A DNA stretch of 64,000 bases from Pilimelia anulata (GTDB lineage: Bacteria > Actinomycetota > Actinomycetes > Mycobacteriales > Micromonosporaceae), in contig NZ_BMQB01000002.1 of assembly GCF_014647895.1 (NCBI RefSeq), forward strand, positions 62,001-126,000, given 5' to 3'. Each line of letters begins with the position of its first letter. Position 1 is the stretch's first letter. Below are positions 54,366 to 62,189 of the stretch, in pieces. Made by a program: the position numbers and the translations under genes. A model generated the notes under the pieces. It ran no database searches, was not told the origin of the DNA, and saw nothing but the letters and a program-made list of their open reading frames with translations.

Positions 54366-56480
54366 TCAGCGGGGCTTGTCGGTGATCAGGGGGTCGGTGG
54401 CGAGGGTGCGGGTGCGTTGGCGGGTCAGGGTGCGGAGGCGCTCGGTCTCGCGGGTGGCCGCCGCGCGGTCCACGCCCGGCACCGTCGCCAGGACCGCGCC
54501 GAGGTCCGCGGCCGCCTTCGTCGCGCGGCCGCTGGCGTAGACGCGGCGGTACAGGTCGCGGTACGCCGTGCGGTACGCCGCCCGGAACGCCGGGCGGGCC
54601 AGGAACCGCTGGGTCAGGCCGGGCCGCGCGGCCCGCGGCGCCGTCGGCGGGCCGCCGCGCTCGTACGGGCCGCGGTCGGCCGGGTCGGCGAACGCGAGGT
54701 CGTGGTCGCGGGCGAGCGGGGTGAACAGCTTGCGGCGCAGGTCGTACCACAGGTAGTAGGGGCGGCCCGGGTCCGCGGCCGGGCCGGGGTCCAGCAGGAG
54801 GTTGCGCAGGGCGACGTACCGGGCCAGGGCCGGCACGTCCACCCGCCGCCCCAGCTCGCGGTCGAACGCGGCGTCCGGGGCCCGCTCCACCCAGCGGAGC
54901 AGGTCGGCCACCGGCTTGAGGTCGTGGCCGCGGTCGGCGGTGAGCTGGGCGAGGTCGTGCCGGTACCCGTTCCGGTCGCCGGCCGGGGCGCCGGGGCGGC
55001 CGTCGGCGAGGGCCCGGTACAGCACGCCGGGGCCGGTCAGCCGCTGCGCGACGCCGGTGTCCGGCTGCTCCACCACGAGCCGGGCCGCGGCGGGGCGGTC
55101 GTTGACGGTGAAGCCGGCGTACGCGAACCGCGGGGCCGGCTCGCCGGCGCCGGCGAGCAGGTTCAGCGCGAGCGCCTCGTTCAGCCCGGTGACCCCGGCC
55201 GGGCCGCCGACGCGGACGGCGATCTCGCGCAGGCCCTGGTACCGGCGCCCGGCCACGAACTCGTCGAACCGGATCAGCCAGGGGAGCGTCTCCGGCTTCT
55301 CGGTCGCCAGCGGCGCGACGCCCGGCCCGACCGGCGTACCGGCGGGCGCGGTGGGTGCCGCGCCGGCGGGCCGGTTGTCGCCCCGGTCGGGGCGGCGGTC
55401 GCGGTCCGGCCGGGGGCCGGGCCACGGGCCGTCGCGGCCGCGGTCCGGGCCATCGCCCCGGCCGCGGTCGGGATCGCGGTCCGGGTCGGGCTCGCGGTCC
55501 GGGTCCCGGTCCGGGTCGGGATCCCGCTCGCCGGACCCGCGGCCGCCACCGTCGGCCGGCCCGCCGCCACCCCGCCGGTCCGTGTCGCCACCCCGCCGGT
55601 CCGCGTCGGCCCCGCGCCCCGGTCCGCCGGTACCGCGCCCCTCGGGCGCCCCGCGCTCGCCGGCCACCGACCCGGCCTGCGGCCCGTGCTCGTCGGCCCG
55701 ATCCTCGCCGGACCGCCGCTCGCCGGACCGTCCACCATCGGATCCGCCCTCGTCGGATCGGCCCTCATCGGACCCGCGGCCGGCACGCGACCCGCGGTCC
55801 TCCCACGCCCCGTCATCCCGCGGACCGTGGTCCCCCCGGTCGTCGCGATCCCCCCGGCCGGGCCGGTCGTCGCGGTCGCGCCAGCCCCGGCCGTGGTGCC
55901 GGTCGCCGCGCCCCTCGCGGTCCCACCACGGCCCCTCGTCCCCGTCCGACCACGGCCCGTCGCCCCCGCCGCGGTCCGGCCAGCGGTCGCGGTCGGGCCA
56001 GCGCTCCGGCCCCCGCCCGTCCGGCCCCCGCCCGTCGGGCTCGGGGCGGCCGTCGGGGCGGCCGCCCGCCGGCCGCTCCGGGCGCGGCCGACCGGCCCGG
56101 GTGAGGTCGGTCAGCGACGCGGCGCCGCGCAGCCGGATGCCCACGCTGGGTACCGGCGTGCCGTCGATCGTCAGGTCCGCCTCGACGTACCCCTTCTCGC
56201 CGTCGTCGAAGTAGTCGTCGAGCATCCGCTCGTAGTCGCCGTCCCGGAAGGTGACGGCGAGCCGGTGCGGCCCGGCGTCGAACAGGCCGCGGGTACCGGC
56301 GATGTCCACCGGCATCGCGGCGCCGCCGGCGATCCCGGTGACGTACGGGCGCGCCCGCAGCGCACCCAGCGCGATCGTGAGCAGTACGGCGATGGCCACG
56401 CAGGCCGCCAGCGGTCGCCAGTACCGGCGCAGCCGGCCGGCGAGCCGGCGGTCCGGTCGGGCGGGGGCCGCGGCGGTCAC
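54366..56480 (-). CDS. CotH-family protein kinase with a large charged insert
   Basis: CotH proteins are atypical Ser/Thr kinases first known from spore coats; bacterial members often act on secreted or surface proteins. The 704 residues have a signal anchor (about 22-42), a first CotH part (43-125, GIRLRGAASL), about 270 residues of disordered D/R/G/P-rich sequence (129-396), and the main part with RFDEFVAGRRYQGLREIAVR, RYVALRNLLLDPGPA, and ARDHDLAFAD, where the D-x-D metal site is intact. Such a huge insert inside the kinase fold is odd. GTG 56480 has no good ribosome site but overlaps (GTGA) a short frame starting ATG 56535 or so, suggesting coupling. Exact start uncertain. Confidence 0.8.
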   Translation of the reverse strand: MTAAAPARPDRRLAGRLRRYWRPLAACVAIAVLLTIALGALRARPYVTGIAGGAAMPVDIAGTRGLFDAGPHRLAVTFRDGDYERMLDDYFDDGEKGYVEADLTIDGTPVPSVGIRLRGAASLTDLTRAGRPRPERPAGGRPDGRPEPDGRGPDGRGPERWPDRDRWPDRGGGDGPWSDGDEGPWWDREGRGDRHHGRGWRDRDDRPGRGDRDDRGDHGPRDDGAWEDRGSRAGRGSDEGRSDEGGSDGGRSGERRSGEDRADEHGPQAGSVAGERGAPEGRGTGGPGRGADADRRGGDTDRRGGGGPADGGGRGSGERDPDPDRDPDREPDPDRDPDRGRGDGPDRGRDGPWPGPRPDRDRRPDRGDNRPAGAAPTAPAGTPVGPGVAPLATEKPETLPWLIRFDEFVAGRRYQGLREIAVRVGGPAGVTGLNEALALNLLAGAGEPAPRFAYAGFTVNDRPAAARLVVEQPDTGVAQRLTGPGVLYRALADGRPGAPAGDRNGYRHDLAQLTADRGHDLKPVADLLRWVERAPDAAFDRELGRRVDVPALARYVALRNLLLDPGPAADPGRPYYLWYDLRRKLFTPLARDHDLAFADPADRGPYERGGPPTAPRAARPGLTQRFLARPAFRAAYRTAYRDLYRRVYASGRATKAAADLGAVLATVPGVDRAAATRETERLRTLTRQRTRTLATDPLITDKPR
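55293..56096 (-). repeat. Low-complexity D/R/G/P-coding region in the CotH gene
   Basis: About 800 bp of irregular short repeats, coding strings such as DPDRDPDREPDPDRDPDRGR. Length is likely to differ between strains. Confidence 0.85.
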
Positions 56481-56821
56481 CGGGCTGGCCGGGCCGGCGC
56501 GCCGGCGGCGGGTGCGCCGGGGGAGTCCTGCAGCATGGTCGAGCCTCGCTTCCGCGACTGTCGGGGTGCGGTCGTGCCGGTGTCGCGTCCGCGTCCCGAC
56601 CGGGCGTCGGGCAGCGGGCCGCGGCCGGGTACGACCGGTCGGGCGGACCGGTCACCCGACCCCGGCGGGCCGGGCGGCGGCGCCGGTGGCGCGCCCCGCG
56701 GTGGCTGCCGGCCGCCGGGTCGGATGGGGGCCGTGTGACGCATGGGAGTCCATGAATACCGCATGTGGGGCCCCGGAACGAGATGCGGGGCACCCCGGTT
56801 ACGCCCGGGGCGCGAAAATTT
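56481..56821. other. Intergenic region, CotH upstream and GNAT downstream
   Basis: 340 bases. It holds a hairpin CCCCGG-N6-CCGGGG (56793-56810) followed by GAAAATTTT, which could stop the GNAT transcript, and a short open frame (ATG near 56535, 19 codons) whose stop overlaps the CotH GTG. I see no other gene; the promoter is not evident. Confidence 0.5.
56793..56810. terminator. Hairpin with flanking A/T tract after GNAT
   Basis: CCCCGG-TTACGC-CCGGGG, followed on the plus strand by GCGCGAAAATTTT. It lies 12 bases beyond the GNAT stop. Confidence 0.6.
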
Positions 56822-57319
56822 TCAGCGGACGACCGGGCTGCGCCGCTCCAGCAGCAGGACGTCGCGCCAGCCGCCGTTGAGCCGGGCGACCCGTTCCCGG
56901 CTGCCGACGACGCGGAATCCGCAGGCGACGTGGACGGCGAGGCTGGCCGCGTTCTCGGGCAGGATGCCGGACTGGATGGTCCAGATCCCGGCGGCCTCGG
57001 TGGAGGCGACCAGCGTCGCGAGCAGGGCCCGGCCGACGCCGCGGCCCCACGAGTCGGGGTGCACGTAGACGGAGTCCTCGACCACGCCGGCGTACACCTC
57101 GCGGTCGGACACCGGGCTGCACGCCACCCAGCCGAGCACCGCGGCGCCGTCGACGGCCACGTACCGGTGCCCGGGCAGCCGGCGGGCGCTGAACTCCGCC
57201 CACGGCGGTACGGCGGTCTCGAAGGTCGCCTGCCCGGTGGCGATGCCGAGCCGGTAGATGTCCAGGACCGGCGCGGCGTGCCGGTCGGTCATCGGCACGA
57301 CGCCGAACCCCGCGCTCAC
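56822..57319 (-). CDS. GNAT-family N-acetyltransferase (phosphinothricin acetyltransferase-like)
   Basis: Acetyl-CoA dependent N-acetyltransferase. The 165 residues have VVPMTDRHAAPVLDIYRLGI and the family feature TGQATFETAVPPWAEFSARR of the phosphinothricin acetyltransferase group, then VEDSVYVHPDSWGRGVGRAL (acetyl-CoA loop) and AASLAVHVACGFRVVGSRER. I chose GTG 57319 since the N-terminal strand is needed for the fold; ATG 57292 would remove it. Members can acetylate amines including L-amino acid analogues, but the substrate is unproven. It is followed by a hairpin and is transcribed alone. Confidence 0.85.
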   Translation of the reverse strand: MSAGFGVVPMTDRHAAPVLDIYRLGIATGQATFETAVPPWAEFSARRLPGHRYVAVDGAAVLGWVACSPVSDREVYAGVVEDSVYVHPDSWGRGVGRALLATLVASTEAAGIWTIQSGILPENAASLAVHVACGFRVVGSRERVARLNGGWRDVLLLERRSPVVR

Positions 57320-57996
57320 GCCGCGCCCCGCCCGGCGGGGCGGGCCGCCCCGGCGAACGCGCGGCGGCGGCGGTGCATGGGCGGCGGTGCGGTGGTCACG
57401 AGGGCTCCATGGTGTCGGGTACGGATCGGCCGGCACCGGGTGGTGGAGGGCGTGGCGATGCCCCGGGTCGCCGCACGCGGGGCCGGGCGGCCGGGCCGGG
57501 GCCGGGTCGGCGATCCCCGGCGGCGCCGCCCCGGCGCTGGCCCCGGGCCGCCCGAGTACCACCGGGCCGCCCGCCGCTGCGCAGGCTATCAACCCGGCCG
57601 GCGCCGCCACTTTCAGGTGATCAGCGGATTTCCGCCGGAAAGCCGCCGTTTCACAGCGGGCGCGGCGGGGCGCCGCCGGGCGGTGGGCGGTCGACCGGGT
57701 TGAGCTGCGCGCGGAGCCGGGCGGGCGGTCGCCGCGGCCCGTGAACGGCCGGCCGCCGCCGCCGGGACCGCCGCCTGCCGGGCCGGGCACCGGGTGCGGC
57801 AGCGCACCCGCGCGCGGTGAGCAGGATCACCGCCGGACCGCCGCGGCACGGGCTGGCGCCGCCACCGCGAATCCGACTGCCACCGCGCGAATCCGGCTGC
57901 CACCGCGAATCCGGCTGCCACCGCGAACCCGGCTGCCACCGCGAACCGGCGGCCGCCACCGCGAGCGCGGACGCCAGCGCCGGCCGGCGCCGCGGG
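57320..57996. other. 677-bp intergenic region
   Basis: No supported gene. Long open frames on both strands have poor codon bias and result from very high GC. It contains a GGGGCGG-rich stretch and an array of 18-bp tandem repeats at 57869-57962. Upstream control of the GNAT gene must lie near 57320-57450. Confidence 0.6.
57869..57962. repeat. 18-bp tandem repeats
   Basis: Five copies of GAATCCGGCTGCCACCGC with small changes, beginning at 57869, 57889, 57907, 57925 and 57943, just after the GGDEF gene stop. Too short and irregular for a CRISPR; likely a minisatellite. Confidence 0.85.
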
Positions 57997-59565
57997 TCAG
58001 GTGGCCGGCGCGACGCGGTCGCCGCCGGCCCGCTTCGCCACGTACATCGCCCGGTCCGCCCGCTCCAGCGTCTCCCGGACCAGGTGCGCCGGCCCGCCGG
58101 CCACGCCCACGCTGAGGGTGGCCGGGCAGCCGGGGATCGCCCGGACCGTGTCGACCATCCGGGCCGCCAGCCCGGCGGCGACCGCCGGGTCGGTACCGGG
58201 CAGCAGCGCGGCGAACTCGTCCCCGCCCAGCCGGGCCACCGCGTCGCCGTCGCGCAGGCAGTCCGCGATCGCCCGGGCGATCGCGCGCAGCGCGCTGTCG
58301 CCCGCGTTGTGCCCGGAGACGTCGTTGATCAGCTTCAGCTTGTCCACGTCGATCACCAGCGCGGCCAGCGCCGGCGCCGTCGCCGCGGGCTGCGCGACCA
58401 GCGCGTCGACGAACTCGTCGAAGCCGCGCCGGTTCGCCACCCCGGTCAGCGGGTCGGTGCCGGCGGCCCGGGCGATCCGCTCGTGCTCGGCGCGCAGCGT
58501 CTCGTACGAGACCATCGTGGTCGCCGCCTGGAGCGTCCGCTGCCGCTGCCGCCACAGCGCCGCGGCCAGCCGGTCGCCGTACGCCAGGCCGGCCGCCGCG
58601 CCCGGCGAGCCCTGCTCGCGCAGCAGCACCGCCCGGGTCCGGTACGCGGTGGCCAGGGTCAGCCACTCCACCTCCGGCACCGAGGCGATCGCCTCGTCCA
58701 GCACCGCCATCGCCTCGTCCGGGCGGCCCGACCGGTGCAGCGCGACCGCCAGGCACGGCTGGCTCAGCTCCAGCTCGGCCACGTCCTCCCGGGCGGCCAG
58801 CTCGGCCAGGTGCCCGGCCAGGTCCGCCGCCGCGCCCGCCGGGTCGTCGCCGAAGGCCCGGGCGCTGGCCGCGTACACCAGGCCGCGCAGCCGCCAGCCG
58901 GTCGCGGCCGGCCCGGCCGCCTCGGCGACGGCCCGCTCGGCGTACCGCTGGGCCTCGGCGACGTGCTTGTCGCCGTCGGGCTGCTCGCCGATCTGGTACA
59001 GCTCCAGCGCCCACTGCAGGTGCAGCATCGCCAGGTTGGTCAGCCACATCGACGGGTTCCCGGTGTCCACCGGCGCCGCCGTGCTCACCTCGTACGCCCG
59101 CCGGTACTGCGGCTCCGCCAGCTCGTACAGCCGGAGCTGGTGGTACCCGAGCGCCACCCCGGTGTACGCGTTGCCGGCCACGACCGGGTCGGGCTCCCCG
59201 TCGCCCAGCGCCGCCTCGGCGGCGGCCAGGTCGCGCAGGACCGCGTCGACGTCGTACTCGCCCAGCTCGCACTCGCCCAGCCGCAGCCGCAGCTCGGCCC
59301 GCAGGGACAGCCCGCAGGACCGCCAGCCGGCGGCACCCTCGCGCTCGGCGGCGGCCACGACCAGGTCGCCCGCGGCGATCCCCTCGCGGTGCCGGTGCAG
59401 GACCGCGAAACAGACAGCGCGCACGAAGTGGTACGCCGCGGGCCCGTCGGCCAGCTCGCCCGTCCGGGCGCGCAGCAGCTCCTCGGCGCGCGGCAGCACC
59501 TCGGCCACCCCGCCGGTCTGCGCCTCTTCGAGCAGGCGCACGGCGTGCGCCGGGACGTTCTCCAT
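57997..59565 (-). CDS. Cytoplasmic diguanylate cyclase with TPR-like N-terminus
   Basis: The 522 residues have about 330 residues of TPR-like helical repeats (YHQLRLYELAEPQYRRAYEV, MWLTNLAMLHLQWALELYQI, PCLAVALHRSGRPDEAMAVL) and a GGDEF domain from about 360 (TDPLTGVANRRGFDEFVDAL, VIDVDKLKLINDVSGHNAGD, motif RLGGDEFAALL). The inhibitory site RDGD, five residues before GGDEF, is present, so product feedback should work, unlike the enzyme at 14258. No membrane segment. GGAGG precedes ATG 59565. TPR repeats suggest activity is controlled by a protein partner. Confidence 0.9.
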   Translation of the reverse strand: MENVPAHAVRLLEEAQTGGVAEVLPRAEELLRARTGELADGPAAYHFVRAVCFAVLHRHREGIAAGDLVVAAAEREGAAGWRSCGLSLRAELRLRLGECELGEYDVDAVLRDLAAAEAALGDGEPDPVVAGNAYTGVALGYHQLRLYELAEPQYRRAYEVSTAAPVDTGNPSMWLTNLAMLHLQWALELYQIGEQPDGDKHVAEAQRYAERAVAEAAGPAATGWRLRGLVYAASARAFGDDPAGAAADLAGHLAELAAREDVAELELSQPCLAVALHRSGRPDEAMAVLDEAIASVPEVEWLTLATAYRTRAVLLREQGSPGAAAGLAYGDRLAAALWRQRQRTLQAATTMVSYETLRAEHERIARAAGTDPLTGVANRRGFDEFVDALVAQPAATAPALAALVIDVDKLKLINDVSGHNAGDSALRAIARAIADCLRDGDAVARLGGDEFAALLPGTDPAVAAGLAARMVDTVRAIPGCPATLSVGVAGGPAHLVRETLERADRAMYVAKRAGGDRVAPAT

Positions 59566-59629
59566 CGCGGTCCTCCGGCCCTCCCATCGGCACCGGGGAG
59601 CCGGGGGAAAGGGAGCCGGGCGAACCACG

Positions 59630-59866
59630 TCAGAGCAGGTCGGTCAGCGCCGCCAGCAGGGCCGCCCCGACGCCGGCCACGGTCGGGACCGCGAGCAGGA
59701 CCAGCGCGCACCCGGACGACCCGCCGCCCCGGCCGCCGCCGCCCCCGCCGCCGCCTCGGCCGCGGCCGCCGGACCAGCCGCCGCCGTCCGACCAGCCCCC
59801 GCCGTCACCGCCGCCACCCCCGCCACCGCCGTCGCCACCACCGGCACCGCCACCACCGTCGGACAT
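59630..59866 (-). CDS. Small Gly-rich membrane protein
   Basis: About 78 residues: a 50-residue Gly/Ser/Asp stretch (DGGGWSDGGGWSGGRGRGGG) and one membrane helix CALVLLAVPTVAGVGAALLA. GAGGAGGGG before ATG 59866 is a strong ribosome site, which supports it as a real gene despite low complexity. It lies between the GGDEF gene (same strand, 65 bases downstream) and the metal transporter operon. No family recognised. Confidence 0.5.
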   Translation of the reverse strand: MSDGGGGAGGGDGGGGGGGGDGGGWSDGGGWSGGRGRGGGGGGGGRGGGSSGCALVLLAVPTVAGVGAALLAALTDLL

Positions 59867-59957
59867 GCCACCCCTCCTCGCCGGACGCCGGGCACCACGC
59901 CCCCTTATCCGACCGCCGCGCGGGCGCCGGCGCAATGCCCCGGTCGGGGTAGCCGGC

Positions 59958-60740
59958 CTACTTGCCGAGGGCGACCGCGATCCGCTCCGCGTTGGACCGG
60001 AACACCGCGGTCAGGTCCAGGTCGGTGTCGGGGAAGTTCTTGATCCCCGCGGACGCGGCGCCCGGCACGTCCGGGTCGGCGCCGGCCAGGTGCCCGTTGC
60101 CGAGGACCAGCTTCGGCTTCTTCGCCGACAGGGCGGCGAGCTGGCTGGCCGTGACCGGCTGCGGCCCGTACGTGCCGACGACCGGCAGCCCGGCGAACTC
60201 CGCCCAGTACGCCATGAACACGTGCGCCACCGCCGGCGGCGCGGGCGTCCCGATCCGGGCCCGCAGGGCCGTGCTGATCGAGGCGTGGTCGCTGTCGAAC
60301 GTGGACAGCCACGCGCTCGCCCGGTCCGCCGTGCCGAACAGCGCGCCCAGCCGGGTCACCTCGGCCCGGATCGCCGCCGGGGTGTTCTCCAGCTTGACCG
60401 GCTCCAGCTTCGCGCCGCCGCCCGCCGCCTCCCGGATCTTGGCGGCGAAGCCGTCGAACTCGGCGTACAGCACGTACCGGGCGCCGTTGACCGCCGCCAG
60501 GTCGCTCGGCTTCGGGTCGTAGTCCGGCGGGTGCTGGACGTTCGCCGGGGCGATCAGCGTGACCTCCGCCGCGCCGGCGGCCTTGGCCAGCGCGCCGACC
60601 CAGCTCGTCGACGCGACGACCGCCGGGGCGCCGGCCGCCGCCCGGTCCGGCGCGGGCGCGGCGTCAGTGCTGGAGCACGCGCCGGTCGAGACCAGGGCCA
60701 CGATCAGCAGAACCAGTGCGGCGGTGCGGGGAGAGCGCAT
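59958..60740 (-). CDS. Metal ABC transporter substrate-binding lipoprotein
   Basis: ZnuA/TroA-like (cluster A-I) lipoprotein of 260 residues. The signal ends VALVSTGACSSTD, with lipid-modified Cys22. Visible are VVASTSWVGALAKAAGA, PANVQHPPDYDPKPSDLAAV (His near 70, replacing the usual DPHxYEP), and PKLVLGNGHLAGADPDVPGA. Several normal zinc ligands are changed, e.g. the usual HDAF-Y is YWAEFAGLP, so the metal or metal complex may be unusual. It is the last gene of a leftward operon and overlaps the permease by 77 bases. No Zur box seen. Confidence 0.8.
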   Translation of the reverse strand: MRSPRTAALVLLIVALVSTGACSSTDAAPAPDRAAAGAPAVVASTSWVGALAKAAGAAEVTLIAPANVQHPPDYDPKPSDLAAVNGARYVLYAEFDGFAAKIREAAGGGAKLEPVKLENTPAAIRAEVTRLGALFGTADRASAWLSTFDSDHASISTALRARIGTPAPPAVAHVFMAYWAEFAGLPVVGTYGPQPVTASQLAALSAKKPKLVLGNGHLAGADPDVPGAASAGIKNFPDTDLDLTAVFRSNAERIAVALGK

Positions 60741-61548
60741 CCTTGACTCCTTCGGGTACGGCGTGGGTGAGCAGGGTCAGCGCGCCGGCGGTCAGCACGA
60801 GCACCGGGCCGGGCGGCTGGTCGAGGAGCAGCGCGAGGGCGAACCCGGCGGCGTTGCCGACGGTGCCGATGGCCACCGCCCACAGGGCGATGGAGCGCAG
60901 CGAGTGGCCGAGATTGCGGGCGGCGAGCGCGGGCAGGATCGTGACGGCGTCGACCAGCAGCGCCCCGGTCAGCGGCAGCGCCGACCCGATCGCCACCGCC
61001 ACCACCATCAGCAGGGCGAGCAGCAGCGGGCCGGTGGCCACCCCGGAGCAGGCGGCCAGCTCCCGGTCGAACAGCAGCAGCGCCAACTGCCGCCGGTACC
61101 GCCAGAACAGCGCGTGCACCGCCACCGCGAGCACCGCGATCACGACGAGGTCGGCGGTCCGGACGGCGAGGATCGACCCCCACAGCAGCGCGAACGCGCC
61201 GGTGGCGTTCACCCCGGACACCGACAGGACCAGCAGCGCGGCGGCGATGGCGAACGTCATCAGCAGCCCCATCGCCCCCGGCAGCCCCGCCGGCCGGCGG
61301 GCCAGCGGCGCCAGCGCCGCGCCGGAGACCGCGCAGGCGATCAGCGCGGTGACCATCGGGTTCACCCCGGCGAGCAGGCCGACGGCGATGCCGAGCAGCG
61401 CGACGTGCATGACCGCGAACCGGACGGCGATGATGTCCAGCCCGACGATGAGCACCCCGACGATCGGCAGCCCCGCCGAGGCCAGCGCGAGCCCCAGCCC
61501 GGACCGCTGGACGGCCGGCAGGGTGAGCAGGTGCAGCAGTGCGTCCAC
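60664..61548 (-). CDS. Metal ABC transporter permease
   Basis: ZnuB-type permease of the ABC-3 family. The 294 residues contain about eight membrane helices, starting LPIVGVLIVGLDIIAVRFAV, with the family signatures MHVALLGIAVGLLAGVNPMV and LPLTGALLVDAVTILPALAA. Its C-terminal 25 residues are hydrophilic and overlap the start of the lipoprotein gene in another frame. It starts 9 bases before the ATPase stop (ATPase gene ends at 61557). It works with the ATPase at 61557 and the lipoprotein at 59958. Confidence 0.87.
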   Translation of the reverse strand: MDALLHLLTLPAVQRSGLGLALASAGLPIVGVLIVGLDIIAVRFAVMHVALLGIAVGLLAGVNPMVTALIACAVSGAALAPLARRPAGLPGAMGLLMTFAIAAALLVLSVSGVNATGAFALLWGSILAVRTADLVVIAVLAVAVHALFWRYRRQLALLLFDRELAACSGVATGPLLLALLMVVAVAIGSALPLTGALLVDAVTILPALAARNLGHSLRSIALWAVAIGTVGNAAGFALALLLDQPPGPVLVLTAGALTLLTHAVPEGVKDALSPHRRTGSADRGPGLDRRVLQH

Positions 61549-61556
61549 CGGCGGCC

Positions 61557-62189
61557 TCAGACGATCCGCAGCCGGCCGGCGGCCATCTCGGCGACCCGGT
61601 CGCAGACGCCGGCCACGGCCCGGTCGTGGCTGACCACGACGACGGTGACCGGCTGGGCGGCGAGCAGCTCGGCGACCCGGCGCTGCCCGTCGAAGTCCAG
61701 CGCCGCGGTCGGCTCGTCGGCCAGGATCGCCCGCGCCCCGCCGCCGACCGCGCCGAGCGCCCGGGCGAGGAACGCGCGCTGCAACTGCCCGCCGGACAGC
61801 GTGTGCAGCGGCCGCCCGCCGAGGTCGCCGACGCCCAGCCGGTCGGCGGCCGCCGCGGCGGCCGCGGCGTGCCCGCTGCTGGCCAGCAGCTCGTCGACGA
61901 GCAGCGGGAACCGGCCGGGGGTGAGCCGCTGCGGCACCCAGGCGATGTCCCGCCGCCGGGCCGACCAGTCCGCCGGCCGCGCGGCCCGCCGCCCGTCCAC
62001 CGCGACGCCGCCGCCGGCGACCGGGTGCAGGCCGAGGACCGTGCGCAGCAGGGTGGTCTTGCCGGAGCCGTTGGCGCCGGTCAGCGCGACGTGCTCGCCG
62101 GGGGCGACCGCCAGGTCGACGTCGGTGACGACCTCCCGCCGCCCGTACCGGCAGCGCACCCCGGCAAACGTGATCGCCGCCCCCGTCAC
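61557..62189 (-). CDS. Metal ABC transporter ATPase
   Basis: ZnuC-type ATP-binding subunit, 210 residues. Walker A GANGSGKTTLL (about 37-47), Q-loop WVPQRLTPGRFP, signature TLSGGQLQRAFLARALG, Walker B AILADEPTAALD and switch His in VVVSHDRA are all intact. GTG 62189 overlaps the AMP-ligase stop by 4 bases (GTGA), so ligase and transporter are translationally coupled. Together with the permease and lipoprotein it forms a complete importer. Confidence 0.9.
   Translation of the reverse strand: MTGAAITFAGVRCRYGRREVVTDVDLAVAPGEHVALTGANGSGKTTLLRTVLGLHPVAGGGVAVDGRRAARPADWSARRRDIAWVPQRLTPGRFPLLVDELLASSGHAAAAAAAADRLGVGDLGGRPLHTLSGGQLQRAFLARALGAVGGGARAILADEPTAALDFDGQRRVAELLAAQPVTVVVVSHDRAVAGVCDRVAEMAAGRLRIV

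Noticed and set aside
57869..57962. CRISPR array
   Set aside because: The 18-bp units are directly joined with no spacers; there are no cas genes.
57320..57990. Small genes in several overlapping frames
   Set aside because: Frames on both strands are low-complexity, overlap tandem repeats and lack ribosome sites.
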